Assembly (NCBI RefSeq): GCF_000020125.1
Contig: NC_010676.1
Coordinates: forward strand, 1,054,001 to 1,118,000
Length of the DNA stretch: 64,000 bases
Reading direction: 5' to 3'
Origin: Paraburkholderia phytofirmans PsJN
GTDB taxonomy: Bacteria; Pseudomonadota; Gammaproteobacteria; Burkholderiales; Burkholderiaceae
Made by a program: the position numbers and the translations under genes. Shown here piece after piece: positions 8,527-16,687 of the stretch (positions are counted from its first letter, which is position 1; each line of letters starts with the position of its first letter). The notes under the pieces were generated by a model that saw only the letters and a list, made by a program, of their open reading frames with translations, was not told the origin of the DNA and did not search any database.

Positions 8527-9158
8527 GCCTCGCTCCTTTCATGCGCCGAATGTAGCCGTGCGCGTCCTGTCAACATTGGCAGCAAGGTGCGCGGCACGAG
8601 CAGCACCAGTGCCAGATGCACGACCACGAAACCGACCACCCCGGCCATCGCGATGAAATGCACGCGCCGCGCAAAGTCGAAGCCGCCGAATAGCGCGGTG
8701 AGCCACGAGAATTGCACGGGCTTCCAGATGGACAACCCCGACGCCACCAGCAACACGCCAAGACATAGCACGAGCAGATACAGTGCACGTTGCACCGCGT
8801 TATATTTGCCGGAATCGTGCGGCAGATTGAAGCGCAGCGCGAGGCTCGCGTCATGCACCACGTCGCGTGGATGAACCGGCAACAGCTTGCGCCGGAAATG
8901 CCCGCGTCCGAGGCCATACGCGAAATACAGCAGCCCGTTCGCGCACAGCAGCCACATCGCCGCGAAATGCCACGCGATCGAACCGCCCAGCCATCCGCCG
9001 ACGGTCGCCCAAACCGGAAACCGGAACGGGAAAAACGGCGACGCGTTATAAATGGCCCAGCCGCTCATCACCATGCAGACCATCGCGAATGCGTTGATCC
9101 AGTGCGTGATTCGCACGACGAGCGGATGGACAAGCAGGCGCGATTTTGATTCGGGCAT
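8523..9158 (-). CDS. Cytochrome b561-type membrane subunit
   Basis: 211 aa with about four transmembrane helices and conserved haem-ligand histidines, e.g. H11 and H19 in VHPLVVRITHWINAF, HFAAMW, and RRVHFIAMAG in the third/fourth helix. It belongs to the Ni,Fe-hydrogenase I/thiosulfate reductase cytochrome b group, which passes electrons from quinol across the inner membrane. Translationally coupled (ATGA overlap 8523-8526) to the molybdoprotein, so it is the likely electron donor to or acceptor from that enzyme. It is not a ferric-reductase-like MsrQ (which has six helices), so the pair is a functional analogue rather than a strict MsrPQ. Confidence 0.87.
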   Translation of the reverse strand: MPESKSRLLVHPLVVRITHWINAFAMVCMVMSGWAIYNASPFFPFRFPVWATVGGWLGGSIAWHFAAMWLLCANGLLYFAYGLGRGHFRRKLLPVHPRDVVHDASLALRFNLPHDSGKYNAVQRALYLLVLCLGVLLVASGLSIWKPVQFSWLTALFGGFDFARRVHFIAMAGVVGFVVVHLALVLLVPRTLLPMLTGRARLHSAHERSEA

Positions 9159-9189
9159 GGTGCAAAGGTCACGAGATAAACAGGAAATC

Positions 9190-9218
9190 GAAAAGCCGCG
9201 TCATGCAGGAACGCGGCT
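9190..9218 (-). terminator. Rho-independent terminator after the exported protein gene
   Basis: On the minus strand, an 8-bp stem AGCCGCGT/ACGCGGCT (9194-9201 and 9211-9218) with a 9-base loop is followed by TTTT. It lies between the exported protein gene (stop at 9250) and the cytochrome b gene (start 9158), so the latter probably has its own promoter or depends on read-through. Confidence 0.65.
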
Positions 9219-9249
9219 GTCCGACTCGAAGACAAAACAGCAAGCCGTC

Positions 9250-9882
9250 TTACATCGGCGGCGTCACGCCATGCTCGCCTGCGGAGATGAAGTTGGCGGC
9301 CATCGAGCCGTCGGCTTCCTTGTGCGCGAACAGCACGACTTTCGCGCCCGGGACGAGCAGCGAACGGTCACCCGGTTCCAGCGCGACGATAGGCACGTCT
9401 TGTGGAATCACAACTTTCTTTTCGCCGTCCTTGTACTTCACGGTAATCGTGCGGCCGTTGCTGACCACGAGCGAACCCACTGTGCCGTTAGTCATGGAGC
9501 TATTGCCGCCGAGATCCCACGGACGATGGCCTTCGCCGGAGCCGCGCATGCTGGCCGGGAACACGTGCACCTCAAGCGCCTTCAGCGTGCCGTCCGCCTG
9601 CGGAATCGCGGCGGTGCCGACATAGCTGTCCGGCTTGATGTCGTTGATGTTGGCGAGCACCACGCCGCGGATCGGCGTGTCCTTGGCGAGCTTCACGTCG
9701 ACGTCTTTGCCGTCGCGCGTGTGAATCTTGAGCTGATCGCCCGACAGCGATGTCACCGTGCCGCGCACGCCGGTGGGCGCGGCGCTCTGGGCCTGTGCAG
9801 CCGGTCCGGCGGCGAACAAAGCAGCGGCGACGAGCGCGGGGGCGGCGAAAGTGCGCAACGCACGCGCGGAAACAATCTTCAT
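9250..9882 (-). CDS. Exported DUF5666-like protein
   Basis: 210 aa from the ATG at 9882 (GGAG upstream), with a clear Sec signal peptide ending AAQAQS (about residue 32). The mature part has repeated beta-strand motifs of the kind GTVTSLSGDQLKIHTRDGKDV and GSLVVSNGRTITVKY, typical of small DUF5666/OB-like exported proteins. It ends in a PM tail with no anchor. No enzyme motif is seen; a metal- or cofactor-linked role is only suggested by the next-door molybdoprotein and the divergent metal-type two-component system (start at 10076, 193 bp away). A terminator follows it, so it is probably transcribed apart from the cytochrome b/molybdoprotein pair. Confidence 0.8.
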   Translation of the reverse strand: MKIVSARALRTFAAPALVAAALFAAGPAAQAQSAAPTGVRGTVTSLSGDQLKIHTRDGKDVDVKLAKDTPIRGVVLANINDIKPDSYVGTAAIPQADGTLKALEVHVFPASMRGSGEGHRPWDLGGNSSMTNGTVGSLVVSNGRTITVKYKDGEKKVVIPQDVPIVALEPGDRSLLVPGAKVVLFAHKEADGSMAANFISAGEHGVTPPM

Positions 9883-10075
9883 GAATCTGCTCCAAGTGGT
9901 GAAGGATGGGGGCAGATTAGTCTCGGGACCGGCTCCGGCGAGTGACAGACGGATGACAAAAACGTCATGAATGGCGCGCCGCAGCCACGTAAAATGGCCG
10001 GCATATCCACGTCCAGAATTCGGCGGGCGGCAGGGCGAGCCTCTGGGCCAAAGCCGAATCGAAGCACCGCGCACC

Positions 10076-10747
10076 ATGACTATCCTCGTCATCGAAGACG
10101 ATCCGAAAACCGGCGACTACCTGAAGAAGGGTTTGCGCGAGAGCGGCTATGCGGTCGATCTCGCGCGTACCGGCACGGACGGTCTGCATATGGCGCTCGA
10201 AAATGCGTACGACCTCGTGGTGCTGGACGTGATGCTGCCCGGCATCGACGGCTGGGAAATCATGCGTGCTTTGCGCACGCGGCGCGATCTGCCGGTGATT
10301 TTCCTGACCGCGCGCGACCACGTCAGCGATCGCATTCGCGGCCTCGAACTCGGTGCGGACGATTATCTCGTCAAGCCGTTTTCATTTACGGAGCTGGTGC
10401 TGAGGATCCGAACGCTGCTGCGCCGCGGCGTGATCCGCGAGAGCGATGTATTCGAAATCGCCGACCTCAAGCTCGACGTACTGCGCCGCAAGGTGACGCG
10501 CGAAGGCGTCGAGATTCCGCTCACCAACAAGGAATTCATGCTGCTGCATCTGCTGGTGCGCCGTCAGGGCGAAGCGCTGTCGCGCACGCAGATCGCCTCC
10601 GAAGTGTGGGACATGAATTTCGACAGCGACACCAACGTGGTCGACGTGGCCATCAAACGGCTGCGCGCCAAAGTCGATCATCCATTTGAAAAGAAGCTGA
10701 TCCACACGGTGCGCAGCATCGGCTATACCTTCGGCGACGGCTCATGA
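10076..10747 (+). CDS. OmpR-type response regulator (heavy-metal/HprR-CusR group)
   Basis: 223 aa. Receiver domain 1-115 with acidic pocket E7/D8/D9, phospho-acceptor Asp51 (VVLDVMLPG) and Lys near 102 (YLVKPFS); winged-helix DNA-binding domain about 125-220 (ending [11 protein letters not shown]). The length and the [14 protein letters not shown] run are those of the CusR/CopR/IrlR/HprR group. The ATG at 10076 is followed at once by the canonical TILVIEDD; longer in-frame starts are less likely. It overlaps the kinase gene by 4 bases. In E. coli, HprRS of this group controls the msrPQ operon, and here the divergent block also contains an MsrP-like gene. Confidence 0.94.
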   Translation: MTILVIEDDPKTGDYLKKGLRESGYAVDLARTGTDGLHMALENAYDLVVLDVMLPGIDGWEIMRALRTRRDLPVIFLTARDHVSDRIRGLELGADDYLVKPFSFTELVLRIRTLLRRGVIRESDVFEIADLKLDVLRRKVTREGVEIPLTNKEFMLLHLLVRRQGEALSRTQIASEVWDMNFDSDTNVVDVAIKRLRAKVDHPFEKKLIHTVRSIGYTFGDGS

Positions 10748-12144
10748 CATTCTGGACCGGGCGCTCGCTCACGGCTCGCACCACGGTGCTGTTCGCGTCG
10801 ATTGCGTGCGTGGTGATCGGCACGCTCGGCGCGTATTTCTATCACTCCGCCGAAGTGTCGCTGCAACGTCGCGCCGACGTGGTGCTGACCGCCCGCGTCG
10901 AGCATTTCAGCCGCATCGTGCGCGATCTCTATTCGGTCGGCGAACTGAAGAGCCGGCCATTGCTGTTCGAGACCATGCTGGGCGCTGAACAGGACGTGCT
11001 GCTGTTTCGCCGTCCGGGCGAAGCGCCGTTCATCGACGTGAACCCGGCGGGCGTGGCGGTGCCCGCGCTGCAAGCCGGTGTGGAGGGCCGCTTGCCGACC
11101 TTCGCCGACGTTCGCCAGACGCGGTTGGCCAACGGTGTGCCGGTGCATTGGGCGATCGCCACCGCCAAAGCGCGCGAGGACGGCACCGAAGTCGAAGTGA
11201 TCGCCGGCCACCCGATGACGGAGGAAGTGCGCATGCTGGCCGCGTACCGCGATCGCATCGTGCTGGCCACGCTGATCGGCATGCTGGCCGCGACGCTGCT
11301 CGCCTGGTACGTGCTGCGGCGCGCGCTGCGTCCGGTTCGCGAGATTGCCACGCGGGCCGCGCAGATCAGTCCCACGAGCCTGTCGGTGCGGCTCGACAGC
11401 GAGGCGGCGCCACTCGAATTGCGTCAGCTCACGCATGCGTTCAACGCCATGCTCGAGCGTCTCGCGGATGGTTATCAGCGGCTCTCGCAGTTTTCCGCCG
11501 ACCTGGCACACGAAATTCGCACGCCGGTCGGCGCGTTGATCGGGCAGACGCAGGTGACGCTCGCGCGGATCCGCGAGCCCGACGAGTATCAGCAGGTGCT
11601 CGAATCGAATCTCGAAGAACTGAGCCGCCTGAGCCATATCGCGGAGAACATTCTGTTTCTCGCGCATGCGGACCATGCGGCGCTTTCAGTGGAACGCGAG
11701 CCGGTCGATCTGCGCGAGGAACTCGTCAGGATCGCTGATTATTTCGAAGGTCCCGCCGACGAACGCGGCATGCGCTTCGTGGTCGAGGCCACGGGTGTGG
11801 CGTCGGCCAATCCGATGCTGTGCCGCCGCGCGATCAACAACCTGGTCGTCAATGCCGTGCGTTACGGGGCGAGCGATACGGTGGTGCGTCTGCGTGGTAC
11901 GCAGGACGAGGCGGGCGCCACCGTGGTGGTCGAAAACGACGGCGCGCCGATTCCCGAAGAACAGCTAGGCCGCCTGTTCGATCGCTTCTATCGCGCGGAC
12001 ACGGCGCGTAGCGCGTTCACCGAATCGAGCGGCCTGGGTCTTGCGATCGTGAAGGCGATCATGCATCTGCATGGCGGCACGGCGCGCGTGGTGTGTCCGG
12101 CGCCGGGCGTGGTGCGCTTCGAGTTGCGCTTTCCGGGCGCTTAA
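10744..12144 (+). CDS. Heavy-metal-type sensor histidine kinase (CusS/HprS group)
   Basis: 466 aa. First membrane helix about 12-32, periplasmic sensor about 33-170, second helix about 172-190 followed by a HAMP segment ([18 protein letters not shown]), H-box [14 protein letters not shown] with phospho-acceptor His256, and the N, G1 (no strict DxGxG but [11 protein letters not shown]), F (LFDRFYRAD) and G2 (GLGLAIVKA) boxes. The group senses periplasmic metal or oxidative stress; no extra sensor motif is visible. Coupled to the regulator by ATGA at 10744-10747. The stop codon overlaps the stop of the convergent VOC gene within CTTAAG. Confidence 0.94.
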   Translation: MTFWTGRSLTARTTVLFASIACVVIGTLGAYFYHSAEVSLQRRADVVLTARVEHFSRIVRDLYSVGELKSRPLLFETMLGAEQDVLLFRRPGEAPFIDVNPAGVAVPALQAGVEGRLPTFADVRQTRLANGVPVHWAIATAKAREDGTEVEVIAGHPMTEEVRMLAAYRDRIVLATLIGMLAATLLAWYVLRRALRPVREIATRAAQISPTSLSVRLDSEAAPLELRQLTHAFNAMLERLADGYQRLSQFSADLAHEIRTPVGALIGQTQVTLARIREPDEYQQVLESNLEELSRLSHIAENILFLAHADHAALSVEREPVDLREELVRIADYFEGPADERGMRFVVEATGVASANPMLCRRAINNLVVNAVRYGASDTVVRLRGTQDEAGATVVVENDGAPIPEEQLGRLFDRFYRADTARSAFTESSGLGLAIVKAIMHLHGGTARVVCPAPGVVRFELRFPGA

Positions 12145-12566
12145 GCGCCGGTCGCGGTGGCCGGGCTGGCCGGGGCTTGCGGTTCGTGACAGCACACGCA
12201 GAGCTTGTTGCCGTCCGGATCGCGAAAGTAGGCGCCGTAATAGTTCGCGTGATATTGCGGGCGCAAACCGGGCGGCCCCTCGCACGTGCCGCCGTGAGCG
12301 AGCGCCGCGGCGTGTGCGCGATCGACCGTGACGCGGTCGGCGGCGAGCAGGGCGATCATCTGACCGTTGCCGGCCGAGGCAGGTTGGCCGTCGTACGGCT
12401 TGCCGATCAGGAACAGCGGGCGCGGCGCATCCGCCGCCATCCAACCGGACCAGCATGCTTGCGGATCGCGGAACTTGAGGCGCAGATCGAGCGTGCCCAT
12501 CAGCGAGTCGTAAAAGCTGCACGCACGCTCGAAATCGCCGATACCGATGAAAACGTGGGAAAGCAT
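12141..12566 (-). CDS. VOC/glyoxalase-family protein
   Basis: 141 aa, one vicinal-oxygen-chelate domain: beta-alpha-beta start MLSHVFIGIGDFERACSFYD, a middle WSGWMAAD strand, and the typical end YYGAYFRDPDGNKLCVCCHE, where the metal Glu/His positions sit near the C-terminal Glu. Members include glyoxalases, dioxygenases and antibiotic-binding proteins; nothing here fixes the substrate. GAGGAG lies 9 bases before the ATG. Its stop codon overlaps that of the convergent kinase. Confidence 0.88.
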   Translation of the reverse strand: MLSHVFIGIGDFERACSFYDSLMGTLDLRLKFRDPQACWSGWMAADAPRPLFLIGKPYDGQPASAGNGQMIALLAADRVTVDRAHAAALAHGGTCEGPPGLRPQYHANYYGAYFRDPDGNKLCVCCHEPQAPASPATATGA

Positions 12567-12620
12567 CGCTGTCGCTCCTCGTGACTACTGACTGTGCCGG
12601 CCGGCGCCGTTCGTTCAGAC

Positions 12621-12962
12621 TCAGACCTTCTTCAGATACGCGGCCTTCAGCATGAAGTTGCCGCCGTCCATCTTGCAGTCCACTTCATGATCGCCGCCGA
12701 CCAGGCGAATGCTCTTCACCTTGGTGCCCATTTTCAGCGTGATCGACGAGCCTTTCACTTTCAGGTCCTTGATCAGCACGACGGCATCGCCATCGGCGAG
12801 CGGGTTGCCGTTGGCGTCTTTGACCACGCGCGCGTCGGCCTCATCGACCGACGCGGCGGCGTTCATCGGCCACTCATGCGCGCAGTCGGGGCAGACGTAG
12901 TTGTCGCCGTCCGGGTAGGTGTTTTCCATCGCGCACTGCGTGCAGGCGGGGATTGTCGACAT
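12621..12962 (-). CDS. yjdM: YjdM/PhnA-type zinc-ribbon protein
   Basis: 113 aa from the ATG at 12962. The N-terminus has a zinc ribbon (C7-x2-C10 and C24-x2-C27, ending [13 protein letters not shown] as VCPDCAHEW) and the C-terminus is the YjdM SH3-like domain ([25 protein letters not shown], ending MLKAAYLKK). It was historically called PhnA (alkylphosphonate uptake operon protein), although it is not a phosphonatase and its role is unknown. A longer in-frame start upstream would add about 29 residues of poor coding quality. Confidence 0.92.
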   Translation of the reverse strand: MSTIPACTQCAMENTYPDGDNYVCPDCAHEWPMNAAASVDEADARVVKDANGNPLADGDAVVLIKDLKVKGSSITLKMGTKVKSIRLVGGDHEVDCKMDGGNFMLKAAYLKKV

Positions 12963-13229
12963 GATTTTTCCAGACCGCGGCGCCGGGTCGCGGAAAACTT
13001 CAGGGGCGGCGAGTATAGCCGACGCGCGCCGGGCGGCCGCCATCGGCAACGCGGAATGCTGCGCTAGCGCAAACCGGCGCGCGTGGGTCCTGACGCGATG
13101 CGCGCGCGAGGGCGCTACACCGATAGCGGACTATACTTCTCGATAGTCTCGCGGCCCCGCAAGTTTCGTCCGCCTGGCGAAGCGTTGCACGGCACACCAT
13201 TGCTCGAATCTCACAGCAGGAGTTCTGTC

Positions 13230-13532
13230 ATGGTCAAACTCGCACTGTACGTTCGTCTCGAAGCCAAGCCCGGCAAGGAAAAGGACGTTGAAGCGTTTCT
13301 GCTCGGCGGCTTGCCGCTTGTCGAGGAGGAGCCGGGCACCGTCGCGTGGTTCGGTTTGAAGCTGGGGCCGTCCACCTTCGGTATCTTCGATGCCTTTCCG
13401 GATGAAGCCGGCCGCGACGCGCACCTGAACGGCAAAGTGGCGGCCGCGTTGATGGCAAAGGCCGGCGACCTGTTCGCCTCGCCGCCCACGATCGAAAAGG
13501 TCGATGTGCTGGCGGCCAAATTGCCGGGCTGA
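13230..13532 (+). CDS. ABM-domain protein, putative quinol monooxygenase
   Basis: 100 aa from the ATG at 13230, which follows CAGGAG by 7 bases. A single antibiotic-biosynthesis-monooxygenase (dimeric alpha-beta barrel) domain: KLALYVRLEAKPGKEKDVEAF, the EEPGTVAWFGLK strand and the FGIFDAFPDEAGRDAHL helix are characteristic. YgiN-type members act on quinols or quench reactive intermediates, but many are uncharacterised. Stands alone; the upstream in-frame stretch to 13083 lacks coding character. Confidence 0.9.
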   Translation: MVKLALYVRLEAKPGKEKDVEAFLLGGLPLVEEEPGTVAWFGLKLGPSTFGIFDAFPDEAGRDAHLNGKVAAALMAKAGDLFASPPTIEKVDVLAAKLPG

Positions 13533-13650
13533 ACTCACTGCTCAAGGCTGGGCGGCTCGCTCCGTCGTCCGGTTCAGCCACGCCGCAATGCCAAAAAGCG
13601 CGCCGATCATTCCGACGCCGCGCCGTGATCCGGTGCGGCCAATGCACTGA

Positions 13651-15129
13651 TCAGCGGCCCGCCGGGTCGCCAGCCGGCTGGCTCGCGTAGGTCGCGCGCT
13701 TTTCCTCGTACATCAGCAGATCGGCGCGCTGCACGCCCGCTTCGAGCCGGTCGCCGCGCTGGCAGGTCGCCGCGCCCATCGAGAAGCTAAGCAGCGAGCC
13801 AGGATAAAACTGATTGTTCAGTTCCACCAGTTGCCGGATCGCGTCGACCATCGCGGCGCCGCCGCGCTCGTCGGTGTCCGGCATCAGGATCGCGAACTCG
13901 TCGCCGCCAATGCGCGCCGCATGAAACGGCGTCTCGGTCGCCTTGGCAAGCACCTCGCCGGCGCGCCGCAAAAGCGCGTCGCCCGCGGCGTGGCCGAGCT
14001 GATCGTTGACGCGTTTCAGACCGTTCAGATCGGCCATGATGATCGTCACGGGCCACGGGCCCTTGCGTTCGAGCCGGTTGAGTTCGTCCACGTAGAAAGA
14101 GCGGTTGCGCAGTTTGGTCAGCACGTCGTGCTTGCCAAGGAACTCAAGGTAGGCTTCGGCCTTCTTGCGCGCCGTGATGTCCGTGAGCGCCACCAGCACC
14201 AGGTCCCAGGTCTTTTCATGGCCCGGCAGTACGGAAAACTGCAGGTGCACATGCACCTCGTTGCCGTCGAGCGAATAGTTGAGCACTTCGCGCTGCTGGA
14301 ACAGCTTGCCGTCCCACAGATCGACCAGCTGCTCGCGGAAATGCGGACGCATGTCGTCGCGGAACACGTCGGTGAGACGCGATAGCAGCGTTTTCTTGTC
14401 TTTCGCCGCGAACATGTCGAGCGTGTGCTGGTTCACGTCGAGCACGTGGATTTCCTGCATGCAGCGCTCGACGAACTCGGGATGCACGTCGGTGAACACG
14501 CGGAAATCGTTGATGCCCGCTGCCCGCGCCTCGTCGAGCAGACGCTTGACCGCGCTGAAATCCTCCACCCAGAGCGATACCGGCGAATATTCGAACAGGC
14601 CGCGCACATACTGCTCGGCAAGCGTCACGCGATGCCGCGCGCCTTCCAGTTCCGTAATGTCTTCGACCGACACCAGCACGCGGTCCCAGCGCGCCTCGTG
14701 GCCGGGCAGCACGGCGCCCTTGAGCAACACGTCGAGGCGGCGTCCGCCGAGTGTGTAGTTGACCGTCTGGCTGGTGAACTGCGACTGGCCGGCCCACAAC
14801 TGGCATAACTCTTCCAGGTGCGTCTTGAGCATGTCGTCGCGGAATACCGAGGCGAGATTGCTGGTGAGCGCGTCGAAATCGGCGGCCTCGAATTGCGTCA
14901 GCGTCTTCTGATTGACCTTGATGACGCGGATGCTGTGCGCGCATTGCGCGACGCAGTCCGGATTGGCGGCGAAATGCGCGCGCAGATCGGTGACGCCGTC
15001 TGCCCGCCATGCATCGAACAAAGAGCGCACGCCGCTGAAGTCTTCGAGCCAGAGCGAGACGGGCGCGAGTTCGAACATCTCGGAATCGTCGTTGGCGGGC
15101 GCGGGGCCGCGCGGGAGGATATCCAGCAT
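13651..15129 (-). CDS. Diguanylate cyclase with duplicated PAS-like sensor domains
   Basis: 492 aa. Residues about 18-167 and 173-325 are two copies of one PAS-type module: both start with (S/A)PVSLW(L/V)EDFS, have VNQ(K/H)TL, SVFRDDM/DVFRDDM, LNYSLDG/VNYTLGG and end VLPGHE...W(D)xVLV...DIT. A GGDEF domain follows (about 325-490) with intact catalytic signature GGDEF at 408-412, so it should make cyclic di-GMP. No RxxD inhibitory site is seen just before the signature. No transmembrane helix, so it is cytoplasmic. A PAS ligand (haem, flavin or small molecule) is not predictable. Confidence 0.93.
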   Translation of the reverse strand: MLDILPRGPAPANDDSEMFELAPVSLWLEDFSGVRSLFDAWRADGVTDLRAHFAANPDCVAQCAHSIRVIKVNQKTLTQFEAADFDALTSNLASVFRDDMLKTHLEELCQLWAGQSQFTSQTVNYTLGGRRLDVLLKGAVLPGHEARWDRVLVSVEDITELEGARHRVTLAEQYVRGLFEYSPVSLWVEDFSAVKRLLDEARAAGINDFRVFTDVHPEFVERCMQEIHVLDVNQHTLDMFAAKDKKTLLSRLTDVFRDDMRPHFREQLVDLWDGKLFQQREVLNYSLDGNEVHVHLQFSVLPGHEKTWDLVLVALTDITARKKAEAYLEFLGKHDVLTKLRNRSFYVDELNRLERKGPWPVTIIMADLNGLKRVNDQLGHAAGDALLRRAGEVLAKATETPFHAARIGGDEFAILMPDTDERGGAAMVDAIRQLVELNNQFYPGSLLSFSMGAATCQRGDRLEAGVQRADLLMYEEKRATYASQPAGDPAGR

Positions 15130-15385
15130 GAGGTTCTCAAAATCGGAAGTGCCGCTATTTTAAGACGGGTTGGGCTGTGGCTGAAAAGAAAGACCGGTTG
15201 CGCATCATTTTTGCGTCAGGCCATCTAACGAAATAACGGCGCGGTTACATTGGACTTGAGGCGCGCCGGCGCATTCAGTAGGGCATCTGGCCTATGAGCG
15301 GGCTTGCCGGCAAGCCTTCGGGAGCCTTGTTACACTGGCCTGAAAATTGTCCTGTCCATCCACGTCGCCAGGAAAAAGCGCCGCC

Positions 15386-16318
15386 ATGAAGCCATCCCTG
15401 CTGGTTCTGATCCCCCTCAACGGTACGAGCCGCGCGAAGATCGAGGCCGCGTTCGACGTCGTCTACGCGCCCGACGCCGCCGGACGAGCCGCCGCGCTCG
15501 ACGCACACGGCGAGACGATTCGCGCCGTGCTGACTAACGGTACGACCGGACTCGCCGCCGCGGAAATCGACCGCATGCCGCAACTCGAACTGATCAGCGC
15601 GCTGGGCGCGGGCTATGAAAACCTCGCCGTCGACCACGCCCGCTCGCGCGATATCGTGCTCGTCAACGGCGCGGGCACCAACGACCATTGCGTGGCCGAT
15701 CACGCCTTCGCGTTGCTGCTTGCGGTGGTGCGCGACGTGCCGCAACTCGATCAGGCCACCCGCAAGGGTGTCTGGCGCGACACCTTGCCGATGCAGCCGA
15801 ACGTCTCCGGCAAGCGCCTCGGCATTGTCGGGCTCGGCAATATCGGCGAGAAGGTCGCGCGACGCGGCGCGGGGTTCGAGATGGAGATCGGCTATCACAA
15901 CCGTAAGCCGCGTGAAGGCTCGCAGTATCGGTACTTCGATAGCGTTGAAGGCCTTGCGCGCTGGAGCGACTTTTTGATCGTCGCGACGCCGGGCGGTGCG
16001 GGCACGCGTCATCTGATCAACGCGGCGGTGTTCGAGGCGCTCGGTCCGCAGGGCTTCGTGGTCAACGTGTCGCGCGGCAGTGTGCTCGACACGGCGGCGC
16101 TCGCGCAGGCGCTCACGACAGGGACGATTGCCGGTGCCGCGCTCGATGTCTACGAGAGCGAGCCCCATCCGCCCGAAGCCTTGCTGACACTGCGCAACGT
16201 GGTGTTGACGCCGCACGTGGGCGGCCGCTCGCCGGAAGCGATCACGGCCTCGGTCGACAATTTCTTGAGTAATGCCCGCCGGCATTTTGCGGGAGAAGCG
16301 GTACTGACGCCGATCTGA
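15386..16318 (+). CDS. D-isomer-specific 2-hydroxyacid dehydrogenase
   Basis: 310 aa from the ATG at 15386 (AGGA upstream). Catalytic and NAD domains are interleaved as in the family: Rossmann loop GIVGLGNIGEKVA, catalytic Arg in VNVSRGSVLD, Glu in YESEPHPPE and His in LTPHVGG. These enzymes interconvert 2-oxoacids and D-2-hydroxyacids; the length and GAGTNDHCVADHAFALLLA segment fit the glyoxylate/hydroxypyruvate reductase side. Not in an obvious operon: soeA starts 369 bp later. Confidence 0.92.
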   Translation: MKPSLLVLIPLNGTSRAKIEAAFDVVYAPDAAGRAAALDAHGETIRAVLTNGTTGLAAAEIDRMPQLELISALGAGYENLAVDHARSRDIVLVNGAGTNDHCVADHAFALLLAVVRDVPQLDQATRKGVWRDTLPMQPNVSGKRLGIVGLGNIGEKVARRGAGFEMEIGYHNRKPREGSQYRYFDSVEGLARWSDFLIVATPGGAGTRHLINAAVFEALGPQGFVVNVSRGSVLDTAALAQALTTGTIAGAALDVYESEPHPPEALLTLRNVVLTPHVGGRSPEAITASVDNFLSNARRHFAGEAVLTPI

Positions 16319-16687
16319 CGTTCAGAACCCGCGCGGTCCGCGACTACTTTTCTTCGCTGCTGCCCGGCCGGTTGCCGATGTACTCGTACTCTTCGGTGTC
16401 GAGCCGCGAAACCCGCAGCTCGAATGCCGCGCTTAAGCAAGGTCTACTGGTCGCCACACGGCCACTAGACGCGCTGGTTGTCCGGCAAGCCCCCGCATGC
16501 CGGAATGCGGTCGCGCATGTTCACCCGCGCTCGACTAGCCATTGAAAGCCAAACATAAACTATCGGCACAGCGAATAGTTTCTCTCGAAAATGGCGATTT
16601 CCCTTGTGGGGCGACGGCGCATAGGATGTGCGGTATCGCATCACCACCGCTTCGGCGCGCCAGCCGAAACAGCGACGGAGACCCCGC
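16319..16687. other. Intergenic region upstream of soeABC; possible gene remnant on minus strand
   Basis: 369 bp. The minus strand from about 16430 to a stop at 16344 reads FELRVSRLDTEEYEYIGNRPGSSEEK-like sequence (pieces RVSRLDTEEYEYIGNR and PGSSEEK), which looks like the natural end of a protein, but no start or upstream body is present. A sequence just before soeA (GGAG, 16678-16681) is its ribosome site. No other signal was made out. Confidence 0.3.
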
